Below, in pieces: positions 34,902 to 43,150 of a DNA stretch of 64,000 nt. The position numbers and the translations under genes are program-made. The number at the start of each line of letters is the position of its first letter. Within the stretch, counting starts at the first letter, position 1. Source of the stretch: Janthinobacterium sp. 1_2014MBL_MicDiv (lineage in GTDB: Bacteria; Pseudomonadota; Gammaproteobacteria; Burkholderiales; Burkholderiaceae_D); the NCBI RefSeq assembly GCF_001865675.1, contig NZ_CP011319.1, positions 4,650,001 to 4,714,000 of the forward strand, given 5' to 3'. A model generated the notes under the pieces. The model was given only the letters and a program-made list of their open reading frames with translations, searched no databases and was not told where the DNA came from.

Positions 34902-35894
34902 ATGCGCTTGCGCAAGATCACCTGGCTGCCGGCCCGCCCCTGGCTCGGCGCGCAGCGCGTGCACATCCGTCCGTCGCGCGCGGGACTGGCGTTTGCCGCG
35001 CTGCTGCTGGCGCTGTGGATCGCCGCCGTCAATTACCACCTGGGCCTGGGCTACGCGCTCACCTACTTCGCGGCCGCCTGCGCCATCGCCGACATGCTGT
35101 TTGCCAGCCGCAACCTGGCGGGACTGGCGCTGGCGGCCGCGCCGGGCCCGTCCGTGTTCGCGGGCGGCCACGCCTCGTTCAGCTTGCGCCTGATCAACCG
35201 CAGCCCCCGCGCGCGCCATGCGCTGCGCGTCGAGGTGGCAGGCTCCGCTGCCACGCCGCAGCTGGCCGCGCCACTGGCGGATATCGCCGTCCACGCGGAA
35301 ACAACCGTCACCATCGGCGCCGCGGCGCCGCAACGGGGCTGGCTCGCCGCCCCGCCCGTGCGCCTGTCGTGCAACTTTCCGCTGGGCCTGTTTTACGCCT
35401 GGTGCCATTGGCAGCCTGAAGCCCGCGTGCTCGTGTATCCGCGCCCTGAGGCGGCTGCGCCGCCGCTGCCCTTGCCCGCTGGCATGGCGCAGATGGCAAG
35501 TCAGCAAGCCAGCGCGACCGGCGGAACCCTGGAACTGGCCGGCGTGCGCGCCTACCAGCCCGGCGATCCGCTGCAGCGCCTGGCCTGGCGCCAGATCGCC
35601 CGCCATGACGGCGAGCATCTATTCAGCAAGCAATTCCAGCCTGCCGCCGACGCGCGCACGGGCGCAGCCCAGGGCCGCATCGTGCTCGAGCATGCCGCAC
35701 TGACGGCCTTGCCGCCGGAAGCGCGCCTGTCGCGCCTGGCCGCCTGGGTGCTGGAAGCGGAACGCCGCAACCTGCCGTATGGCTTGCGCCTGGGGGCGCT
35801 GGACCTGGCGCCGGACCTGGGCGCCAGCCACCGCGACGCCTGCCTGCGCGCGCTGGCCCTGCACGACTTGCCCGCCAGCCAGGCGGCGCCATGA
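34902..35894 (+). CDS. DUF58 domain membrane protein
   Basis: This 330-residue protein has two membrane segments near the N-terminus (about residues 28-47 and 50-70) and a long soluble region with the DUF58 signature GVRAYQPGDPLQRLAWRQIA (about residues 213-232). DUF58 proteins are the regular partners of MoxR ATPases; their exact activity is not known. It starts 5 nt after the MoxR stop and overlaps the next gene by 4 nt, so the operon is continuous. Confidence 0.88.
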   Translation: MRLRKITWLPARPWLGAQRVHIRPSRAGLAFAALLLALWIAAVNYHLGLGYALTYFAAACAIADMLFASRNLAGLALAAAPGPSVFAGGHASFSLRLINRSPRARHALRVEVAGSAATPQLAAPLADIAVHAETTVTIGAAAPQRGWLAAPPVRLSCNFPLGLFYAWCHWQPEARVLVYPRPEAAAPPLPLPAGMAQMASQQASATGGTLELAGVRAYQPGDPLQRLAWRQIARHDGEHLFSKQFQPAADARTGAAQGRIVLEHAALTALPPEARLSRLAAWVLEAERRNLPYGLRLGALDLAPDLGASHRDACLRALALHDLPASQAAP

Positions 35895-37933
35895 GGCGCT
35901 GGCTGACAAGCTTGCCGCGCGACAAGGCCGACATCCTGCTCCTGCTGCTGGCGGCCGCCATGGTGCTGGCGCCGCACGCGCGGCACCTGCCGCCGTGGCT
36001 GTCGCTGGCCATGGCCGCCCCCCTGCTGTGGCGCGCCGCCATCACCGTGCGCGGCACGCGCCAGCCGCGGCTAGCCCTGCTCCTGCCGCTGGCCCTGCTG
36101 GGCATCGCCGGCGTCCACGCCAGCTATGGCACCTTGCTGGGGCGCGATGCGGGCGTGGCCATGCTGGCCTTGCTGCTGGCCCTGAAATCGCTGGAAATGC
36201 ATGGCCGGCGCGACATCTTCGTGTTTGTCTTCCTCAGTTTCTTCCTGTTATTGGCCAATTTTTTCCATGCGCAAGGCATCCTCAGCGCCGCCTGGATGCT
36301 GGCCACCGTCATCGTGCTGCTGGCCGCCCTGCTGTCGGCCCAGTACGGCGCCGTGCAGCCACGGCTGTGGCAAAGGCTGCGCTTGCTCGGCCGCATGCTG
36401 GCGCTGGCCATTCCCCTGTCGGCCCTGCTGTTCTTCGTCGTGCCGCGTCCCGGCGGCCCCCTGTGGGGGGCGCCGCACGAGGGCGCGCAGGCGCGCACGG
36501 GCTTGTCGGACAGCATGCAGCCGGGCGCCATCGCCTCGCTGGCCCTGTCGGGCGAGCCCGTCTTCACGGCCCGCTTCAGCACGCCGATCCCGGCGCAGGA
36601 GCAGTTATATTGGCGCGGCGTCGTGCTGGGCGACTACGACGGCGCCACCTGGACGCGCAGCGGCGCCGGCCAGGCCACCCGCCGCGGCCAGGTGATCGAC
36701 GGCAGGATAGACATCGCGCTCGATGGCCCGCCCAGCAACTACGACATCACCTTGCAAGCCAGTGGCCAGCGGCGCATCTTCGCGCTAGACGTGCCGCGCA
36801 GCATCGAACGCCTGCCCGGCAATCCCTATGTCGTCTCGCCCGCGCTGGAAGTGCTGACGGTGCAGCCAATTACTTCGACCGTCCGCTACCGCGCCAGTTC
36901 CATGCTCAGCTACCGCCTGCAGGCGGGCCTGTCCACGGCACAACAGCAGCCATGGCTGGCCTTGCCCGCCGGCAGCAACCCGCGCAGCGTGGCCTGGGCC
37001 CGCGCCTTGCGCGGCCAGAGCGCACAGGCGCTGGCGCCCGAGGCGGCCATCGCCGCCGTGCTCGGTCATTTCCGCCACGCACCGTTCCGCTACACCCTGC
37101 AACCGCCGCTGCTGGGCAAGGATGGCGTCGATGACTTCCTGTTTCGCACGCAGGCGGGCTTTTGCGAACATTACGCGGGCAGCTTTGTCGTGCTGATGCG
37201 CGCCATGGGCATTCCCGCGCGCGTCGTCACCGGCTACCAGGGCGGCACGCGCGATGCGGCGGAGGCCGGCGCCGGCACCAGCCTGACGGTGCGCCAGTCC
37301 GACGCCCATGCGTGGAGCGAAGTGTGGCTGGCGGGCCGGGGCTGGGTGCGCGTCGATCCCACCAGCGCCGTCGCCCCGCTGCGCACCGAGCGCAACCTGG
37401 ACGCGGCCCTGCCGCCCGCCCCCGCGCCGCTGGCGGCCTGGCGCGCGCTGGTCGGCCTCGACGGGGGCGCCGGCGCCGCCATCGCCGCATGGCGCCAGCA
37501 ATGGCAGCAAGCCGAGCAGGCGTGGAGCAGCTGGGTGCTCGACTACACGCCGCAACGCCAGCGCGCCATGCTCGACGGCGTGAAGAACATGCCGGCGCAG
37601 CGCATCGCACTGGCCTGCGCCGTGCTGGCCCTGCTGGCGGCGCTGGGCGGCGGACTGCTACACTGGCGGCAACAGCGGCGGGGCGACCCGCTCGACGCCC
37701 TGTACGCGCGCTTTTGCCGGCAGCAGGCGCGACGCGGCTACAGCCGTGCGCCGCACGAGGGGCCGCACGGTTATGCTGCGCGCCTGGCTGCCGGCTCCGC
37801 CACCCCCGAGACGCACGCCGCCATCGCGCGCTTTCTGGCAATCTATGCCGCGATGAAGTATGGTAATGCCAGCCCAGACGAACAACTCCGCGCGCGGCGC
37901 AGCTTGCGCAGCCTGTTAACCCAAAGCCGATGA
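35891..37933 (+). CDS. Transglutaminase-like membrane protein (TgpA family, DUF3488)
   Basis: This 680-residue protein has an N-terminal region of about six membrane segments (roughly residues 15-195, DUF3488). A periplasmic transglutaminase-like domain follows, with a complete catalytic triad: C425 (AGFCEHYAGSF), H473 (SDAHAWSEVW) and D489 (RVDPTSA). Another membrane segment lies near residue 570, before the C-terminal DUF4129-like tail. The Pseudomonas homologue TgpA is essential for viability and resembles a protein-crosslinking enzyme. The gene overlaps DUF58 and MltB genes by 4 nt on either side. Confidence 0.93.
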   Translation: MRRWLTSLPRDKADILLLLLAAAMVLAPHARHLPPWLSLAMAAPLLWRAAITVRGTRQPRLALLLPLALLGIAGVHASYGTLLGRDAGVAMLALLLALKSLEMHGRRDIFVFVFLSFFLLLANFFHAQGILSAAWMLATVIVLLAALLSAQYGAVQPRLWQRLRLLGRMLALAIPLSALLFFVVPRPGGPLWGAPHEGAQARTGLSDSMQPGAIASLALSGEPVFTARFSTPIPAQEQLYWRGVVLGDYDGATWTRSGAGQATRRGQVIDGRIDIALDGPPSNYDITLQASGQRRIFALDVPRSIERLPGNPYVVSPALEVLTVQPITSTVRYRASSMLSYRLQAGLSTAQQQPWLALPAGSNPRSVAWARALRGQSAQALAPEAAIAAVLGHFRHAPFRYTLQPPLLGKDGVDDFLFRTQAGFCEHYAGSFVVLMRAMGIPARVVTGYQGGTRDAAEAGAGTSLTVRQSDAHAWSEVWLAGRGWVRVDPTSAVAPLRTERNLDAALPPAPAPLAAWRALVGLDGGAGAAIAAWRQQWQQAEQAWSSWVLDYTPQRQRAMLDGVKNMPAQRIALACAVLALLAALGGGLLHWRQQRRGDPLDALYARFCRQQARRGYSRAPHEGPHGYAARLAAGSATPETHAAIARFLAIYAAMKYGNASPDEQLRARRSLRSLLTQSR

Positions 37934-39102
37934 GACGCTCCTTGTTACCGATCAAATACCCCGCCCTGTCCCTGCTCCTCTCCCTTCCCCTGTGCATGGC
38001 AAGCGCGCACGCGGGTGAAAACAGCAATATTTCAGCCGCCGACCGCGCCCGCGCCGTGCGCGCGGCCAAGGCCCAACCCGTCAAGAAGGCGACGCTCAAG
38101 CCGGCAGCGAAGAAGGCGCCGGCGAAATTCGACTTCGAAGGTGAATTTGTCGACTATGCCAACTGGAAGGAAGTACGCGCCTTCCTCGACGAGATGGCCG
38201 CCAAGCATGGCTTTGACCGCGCCGAACTCGACACCCTGATCGGCAAGGTGCGCTATGTGGAATCGACGGTGCAGCTGATGAAGCCGGCGCCCCCGGGCAA
38301 GCCGAAGAACTGGCAAGCGTACAGCGCCCGCTTCATCGAACCGGTGCGCATCAATGCGGGCGTGAAATTCTGGGAAGAAAACGCGGAAGCGCTGGGCCGC
38401 GCCGAGCGCGAATATGGCGTGCCGGCCGAGATCATCGTCGGCATCATCGGCGTGGAAACCGTGTATGGCCGCAACACGGGCCGCTTCCGCGTGCTCGATG
38501 CGCTGACCACGCTGGCGTTTTCCTATCCGGAAAGCCCAACGCGGGCCGCGCGCATGGCATTTTTCAAGGGCGAGCTGGAAAACGCGCTGCTGTTCGCGCG
38601 CAAGGATGGCATCGATCCGCTGACCCTGCTCGGCTCGTATGCGGGTGCCATCGGCCTGCCCCAGTTCATGCCTAGCAGCATCATGAAATATGCGGTGGAC
38701 TTCGATGGCGATAGTCACATCGACTTGCGCAATTCGACGGCCGACGCCATCGGCAGCGTGGCGCACTTCCTCGTCGAACACGGCTGGCGCCGCGACGATC
38801 CGGCCATCAGCGTGTATCCGGTCAACGTTTCGCCCAACCGCGCCTGGGAACAGTTCATCGGCCAGGGCTTGCAGGCGAAGTACCGTCTGGACGAGCTGCA
38901 GGCGGCCGGCGTCAGCGTCGTATCGCCCGTGCCACAAAACATGCTGTTCGGCTTGATCGACTTGCAAAATGGCTCAGAAGCAACTGAGTATAGCTTGGCA
39001 ACCAATAACTTCTTTGCTATAACTCAGTACAACAGAAGTTATTTTTATGCCATGTCAGTAATCGACCTGGGCAAGGCTATCAGTCAAGTGCGCGCACGCT
39101 AA
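37930..39102 (+). CDS. mltB: Lytic murein transglycosylase B
   Basis: MltB cleaves peptidoglycan glycan strands between MurNAc and GlcNAc, leaving 1,6-anhydro ends. The 390-residue protein has a signal peptide (LSLLLSLPLCMASAHA) and a lysine/alanine-rich linker. The catalytic domain carries the likely catalytic glutamate E176 (IIGVETVYGRNTGRF) and the family block SYAGAIGLPQFMPSSIMKYA. I see no lipobox, so it is probably soluble periplasmic or membrane-tethered by its leader. Its ATG overlaps the transglutaminase stop by 4 nt, an unusual direct coupling of a peptidoglycan lyase to the MoxR/DUF58/TgpA set. Confidence 0.95.
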   Translation: MRRSLLPIKYPALSLLLSLPLCMASAHAGENSNISAADRARAVRAAKAQPVKKATLKPAAKKAPAKFDFEGEFVDYANWKEVRAFLDEMAAKHGFDRAELDTLIGKVRYVESTVQLMKPAPPGKPKNWQAYSARFIEPVRINAGVKFWEENAEALGRAEREYGVPAEIIVGIIGVETVYGRNTGRFRVLDALTTLAFSYPESPTRAARMAFFKGELENALLFARKDGIDPLTLLGSYAGAIGLPQFMPSSIMKYAVDFDGDSHIDLRNSTADAIGSVAHFLVEHGWRRDDPAISVYPVNVSPNRAWEQFIGQGLQAKYRLDELQAAGVSVVSPVPQNMLFGLIDLQNGSEATEYSLATNNFFAITQYNRSYFYAMSVIDLGKAISQVRAR

Positions 39103-39543
39103 CCGAAAGTCAGTGTAAAGTTGTAATATTACTTGTAAGAAAGCGTAAGCGATGTTGAAGCGACCGGCAAACACGTCTATGGTGGAGTCGATAACATCGT
39201 GCCAGCCTCGCTCGCCAGCCTGTTGTGCGGCACGGGATACAGAAATGGTTTTATACTTAACTTTTGTCAAAGTACAATTTTTGTTCTATCATAGAGCAAT
39301 AATAAAGAATAAATAGGTGTTGCAGCAAGACAACGCCGATTCTGTACCAAGCAAGATTGCAGTGCTTTCCAGCCTGAAATTGAATCCTGCTGTACAATTG
39401 TGTATATATTATGAAAAACTGTCTCCCGGATCGTACCGTGTGTGAATTTGTTCCTTTTAGTAAAGAATGAACATGAACGCAGCAAGAGCGAGCTCCGAGT
39501 GTTTTTTACTTTGCAGTGCAACTACAGAAGGAACAACAACATC
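39103..39543. other. AT-rich gap and long leader before the small DNA-binding-like gene
   Basis: This 441-base stretch is clearly richer in A and T than its neighbours and has no convincing gene; short reading frames in it lack ribosome sites. A good promoter (39264-39292) lies about 250 nt before the next start codon, implying an unusually long untranslated leader. A second weaker promoter-like pair (TTGAAT at 39380, TATATT at 39405) is nearer. Near 39391-39401 a palindromic TGTACAATTGT is present. Confidence 0.65.
39264..39292 (+). promoter_or_regulatory. Sigma-70 type promoter upstream of the small regulator gene
   Basis: TTGTCA (39264-39269) and TATCAT (39287-39292) are separated by exactly 17 bp in an AT-rich setting. 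Transcription would start near 39300 and read toward the gene at 39544, giving a leader of about 245 nt. Confidence 0.6.
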
Positions 39544-39876
39544 ATGACAAACCAAGTCGGCATTGATATGAACAGCGATTCGGACTCCGACGATCTGCTT
39601 CAGTACAACCCAAACAGATTGCTCGATACCCTGATCGAAAACCTGCGCCTGAAAAACGACGCAGCCCTGTCGCGCGCACTGGAAGTCGCGCCACCAGTCA
39701 TCAGCAAAATCCGCCACCACCGCCTGCCGGTCGGCGCATCGCTGCTGATACGCATGCATGAAGTCAGCGACCTGAGCATCCGTGACCTGCGTTACCTGAT
39801 GGGTGACCGCCGCAACAAATTCCGCATCAGCGACAAGCAATTCAAGCCAAAAGAAGGCGAAACGCCACAAGGCTGA
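39544..39876 (+). CDS. Small Cro/cI-like helix-turn-helix protein
   Basis: This is a 110-residue protein. The acidic N-terminus (MNSDSDSDDLLQ) is followed by a helix-turn-helix-like segment (about residues 30-75): LIENLRLKNDAALSRALEVA, then PPVISKIRHHRLPVGASLLI, which reads as recognition helix and following helix. RMHEVSDLSIRDLRYLMGD completes the domain. It is likely a DNA-binding regulator of the XRE type. AAGGA lies about 10 nt before the ATG at 39544. An in-frame longer version upstream has no ribosome site. It has a long AT-rich leader. Its targets are unknown. Confidence 0.8.
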   Translation: MTNQVGIDMNSDSDSDDLLQYNPNRLLDTLIENLRLKNDAALSRALEVAPPVISKIRHHRLPVGASLLIRMHEVSDLSIRDLRYLMGDRRNKFRISDKQFKPKEGETPQG

Positions 39877-40022
39877 TCCTGCCAGTTATGCAGGTTTTCC
39901 CTCCCCGCCATGGGGAGGGGGTAGTTTTCAGCAGTTCTCCGGCCGTCCTGGCCACAGTATATTTCCACCTACCACCGTATTTTCCAAGCTGCATCGACGC
40001 CCGCCTACGCCGTCGCAAGGGG

Positions 40023-40118
40023 CAGTGATCTGCGGCCAAGAAGCGCAACCGTGCTCCAGCACGGTGAGCATCGCAGGCCGCAAAGCGCGCCGCGCAGCAG
40101 CCGGCCTCCGCTATCAGG
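40023..40118. repeat. Intergenic repeat family B, copy near cysM
   Basis: This is nearly the same sequence as 51667-51755: 70 of the first 78 columns agree, including GGCCAAGAAGCGCAACCGT and GGTGAGCATCGCAGGCCGCA. The centre is a perfect hairpin ACCGTGCT-CC-AGCACGGT (40048-40065). In the other copy the stem is ACCGTACT/AGTACGGT, so both arms changed together. It sits between the ends of two convergent genes, just touching the cysM stop. Confidence 0.8.
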
Positions 40119-41016
40119 CAGGAAAGACGCCGGTCGACAGATAGCGGTCGCCGCGGTCGCAGACGACAAACACGATCGTCGCATTTTCCACCGTCTGCGA
40201 AATGCGCAGCGCGATTTCGCATGCGCCAGCCGCGGAGATGCCGCAGAACAAGCCCTCTTCCGCCGCCAGGCTGCGCGCCATGCGCTCTGCCACGCCCTGG
40301 CTCACGTATTCGACCTGGTCGACGCGGCTCTTGTCGTAGATTTTCGGCAAATATGCTTCCGGCCATTTGCGGATGCCGGGAATCTGCGAGCCTTCCTCGG
40401 GCTGCGCGCCGATGATCTGGATGGCGGGATTCTGTTCCTTCAGGTAGCGCGACACGCCCATGATGGTGCCCGTCGTGCCCATGGCGCTGACGAAGTGCGT
40501 GACGCGCCCGTCCGTGTCGCGCCAGATTTCCGGCCCCGTCGTTTCATAGTGGGCGCGCGAATTGTCTTCATTGGCGAACTGGTCGAGGATCACGCCGCGG
40601 CCATCCTTCTGCATCTGCTCGGCCAGGTCGCGCGCATATTCCATGCCGCCCGTCTTCGGCGTCAATAAAATGTCGGCGCCGTAGGCGGCCATGCTCTGGC
40701 GGCGCTCCACGCTGAGGTTATCCGGCATCAGCAACAGCATCTTGTAACCGCGCAAGGCGGCAGCCATGGCCAGCGCAATGCCGGTATTGCCGCTGGTGGC
40801 CTCGATCAGGGTATCGCCCGGCTTGATGACGCCGCGTTCTTCAGCGCGCTTGAGCATGGACATGGCGGCGCGGTCCTTCACGGAGCCGGCCGGGTTGTTG
40901 CCTTCCAGCTTGCCCAAGATGACGTTATTGCGCGCGATCGCATCGGCGCCCGGCAAGCGCGTCAGCTGCACCAGCGGGGTATTGCCTATCGTATCTTCCA
41001 GTGTCTTGTAAGCCAT
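40114..41016 (-). CDS. cysM: Cysteine synthase B (O-acetylserine sulfhydrylase)
   Basis: CysM makes cysteine from O-acetylserine and sulfide (or thiosulfate) using pyridoxal phosphate. It has 300 residues. The PLP lysine is K47 in EGNNPAGSVKDR. The substrate loop is TSGNTGIAL and the phosphate loop is SAMGTTGTIMGVSRYL. The C-terminal CDRGDRYLSTGVF is characteristic of CysM rather than CysK. It is a single gene on the minus strand; the divergent gene on the other side starts 249 nt away. Confidence 0.96.
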   Translation of the reverse strand: MAYKTLEDTIGNTPLVQLTRLPGADAIARNNVILGKLEGNNPAGSVKDRAAMSMLKRAEERGVIKPGDTLIEATSGNTGIALAMAAALRGYKMLLLMPDNLSVERRQSMAAYGADILLTPKTGGMEYARDLAEQMQKDGRGVILDQFANEDNSRAHYETTGPEIWRDTDGRVTHFVSAMGTTGTIMGVSRYLKEQNPAIQIIGAQPEEGSQIPGIRKWPEAYLPKIYDKSRVDQVEYVSQGVAERMARSLAAEEGLFCGISAAGACEIALRISQTVENATIVFVVCDRGDRYLSTGVFPA

Positions 41017-41264
41017 CGTGTCTGTTTGAGTAATTTCAACAAAGACCCATTCTAATATGAGATGCTGGACGGCGTACGGCTAAAAACCGCTGCCCCGCCA
41101 GGCAGGCCGCGTTGCGACCGCCCTGGCGCCAGGCCGCATGGCGCCTTGCTTTGCAGCAGTTACGGGCGAGGCCATGCGGCTTCCCAGCGCCCCGGGCGCG
41201 CATGCGCTAGACTCGTGGCGGTTAGTTATTTTAGTAATTTGCTTATTCAATCAATGGATTAGTC

Positions 41265-43034
41265 ATGGCCAGCACCACACCCGAATTCATCCCCGAAACC
41301 ACGCAGGACGATCCCGTCCAGGCCAGCAGCCTCGATATCCAGGGCCGCATGCACCAGATTTCCCCCGTCTTCACCGAAGCGGAACTGCGCCGATTGCAAC
41401 GCTATGGCAAGGTCTGCCACTACGCCGGCGGCGCCACCCTGTTCGAGGCGGGCAGCAGCAGCTTCGGCATGCTGGTCATCCTGTCGGGCAACGTGGCCGT
41501 CACGCGCCATGAAGGACTGGGCCGCACCTCGCTGATGCGCGAAATCGGCCCCGGCCACTTCATCGCCGAAGTGGCGCAGCTGTCGGGCCGCCCCGCCCTC
41601 GTCAACGGCCATGCCGTGGGCGACGTGGAGGTGCTCGTGATCAGCTCGGAATCCTTGCGCGCGCTGATCGTGGCGGAAGCGGAAATGGGCGAGCGCATCG
41701 TGCGCGCCCTGATCCTGCGCCGCGTGGCGCTGATCGAAGTCAATTCGGGCGGCCCCGTGCTGGTGGGACCGCGCGGCAATGGCAATCTGTTCCAGCTGCA
41801 AAGCTTCTTGTCGAGCAATGGCCATCCGCACACGGTGCTCGACCCGGCCAGCGATGCGGCCGCCGCCGCGCTGGCCGAGCGCTACCAGCCCGCGCCGCAG
41901 GAGTGGCCGCTGGTGGTGTGTCCCGACGGCAAGGTCATGAAGAATCCGGGCAATGCGGAACTGGGGCGCTGCCTGGGCATGCTGCCCGATTTATCCGGCG
42001 ACAAGATTTTCGACGTGCTCGTGGTGGGCGCCGGCCCGGCCGGCCTGGCGACGGCCGTGTATGCGGCCTCGGAAGGCTTGTCCGTGCTGGCCCTGGAACA
42101 GCGCGCGTATGGCGGCCAGGCGGGCGCCAGCGCGCGCATCGAAAATTACCTGGGCTTCCCAACGGGAATCTCCGGCCGCGCGCTGGCCGGGCGCGCCTAC
42201 GTGCAGGCGCAAAAGTTCGGCGTCGAGATCGCCACGCCGGCCAGCGCCGCCAACCTGCTGTGCGACAGCTGGCCGCTGCGCGTGACCCTGTGCGACGGCA
42301 CCCAGGTGCGCGCCCGCACGGTGGTGCTGTCGTGCGGCGCGCGCTACCGCCGCCCGTCGCTGGCGAACCTGAAAACCTACGAGGGACGGGGCGTGTATTA
42401 CTGGGCCTCGCCCATCGAGGCCAAGCTGTGCCGGCAGGAAGAGATCATTCTGGTCGGCGGCGGCAACTCGGCCGGCCAGGCGGCCGTGTTCCTCTCCGGC
42501 CACGCGGCCAGAGTCCACATGGTGATCCGCGGCGAGGGACTGGCGGCCAGCATGTCGAGCTACCTGATCGAGCGCATCGCCGCCACGCCCAACATCACCT
42601 TGCACACGCACACGGAAATCATCGCCCTCGAAGGCGACGAGGATGGCTTGACGGGCGCGCGCTGGCGCAACAATGCCAGCGGCGAAGAGTGCGATTGCGC
42701 CGTGCGCCGCGTGTTTCTCTTCGTCGGCGCCGATCCGAATACGGACTGGCTGCACGACTGCGCCGTCGCCGTCGACGAACAGGGCTTCATCCGCACGGGC
42801 TTCGACGTCACGCGCGCCGAATGCCGCGCCCACGGCCACGCCGCGCAGTTATTCAACCCGCCGCCCGACTTGCCGGAGCGGGCGGCGCTGGAAACGAGCG
42901 TGCCGGGCGTCTTTGCCATCGGCGACGTGCGCGCCGGCTCGACCAAGCGCGTGGCCGCCGCCGTGGGAGAAGGAGCGGCCGTCGTTTCCCAGATTCACGG
43001 CTTCCTGGCGCGGCTGCCGGCCGGCGCAGTCTGA
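41265..43034 (+). CDS. cNMP-binding domain fused to thioredoxin-reductase-like flavoprotein, redox cysteines absent
   Basis: This 589-residue fusion has an N-terminal cyclic-nucleotide-binding domain (about residues 25-145; FEAGSSSFGMLVILSGNVAV and IGPGHFIAEVAQLSG) and a C-terminal two-dinucleotide-domain reductase (about 240-580). FAD binding is VVGAGPAGLATAVYAASEG and NAD(P)H binding is LVGGGNSAGQAAVFLS; the FAD tail is GVFAIGDVRAGSTKRVAAAV. Where thioredoxin reductase has CATC, this protein reads GVYYWASPIEA, so disulfide reduction cannot use that site. A ligand-controlled NAD(P)H oxidoreductase is likely. The partner or acceptor is unknown. Confidence 0.88.
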   Translation: MASTTPEFIPETTQDDPVQASSLDIQGRMHQISPVFTEAELRRLQRYGKVCHYAGGATLFEAGSSSFGMLVILSGNVAVTRHEGLGRTSLMREIGPGHFIAEVAQLSGRPALVNGHAVGDVEVLVISSESLRALIVAEAEMGERIVRALILRRVALIEVNSGGPVLVGPRGNGNLFQLQSFLSSNGHPHTVLDPASDAAAAALAERYQPAPQEWPLVVCPDGKVMKNPGNAELGRCLGMLPDLSGDKIFDVLVVGAGPAGLATAVYAASEGLSVLALEQRAYGGQAGASARIENYLGFPTGISGRALAGRAYVQAQKFGVEIATPASAANLLCDSWPLRVTLCDGTQVRARTVVLSCGARYRRPSLANLKTYEGRGVYYWASPIEAKLCRQEEIILVGGGNSAGQAAVFLSGHAARVHMVIRGEGLAASMSSYLIERIAATPNITLHTHTEIIALEGDEDGLTGARWRNNASGEECDCAVRRVFLFVGADPNTDWLHDCAVAVDEQGFIRTGFDVTRAECRAHGHAAQLFNPPPDLPERAALETSVPGVFAIGDVRAGSTKRVAAAVGEGAAVVSQIHGFLARLPAGAV

Positions 43035-43150
43035 AAATCATGCGTTATAGAAACTGCTACAATCGGGCGTTCCCCTCCAGATGAAAGAGCACGCATGCGT
43101 CAGTTCGCCTTCATTCCCGCCCGCCAGCGCCTGCGCGCGGTCCGCTGACG

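Noticed and set aside
39055..39270. A 71-codon minus-strand frame overlapping the end of mltB
   Set aside because: It overlaps a well-supported gene and has no ribosome site or family features.
39267..39521. An 84-codon minus-strand frame in the AT-rich gap before the small regulator
   Set aside because: It has no ribosome site, no recognisable domain, and lies in a region better explained as promoter and leader.
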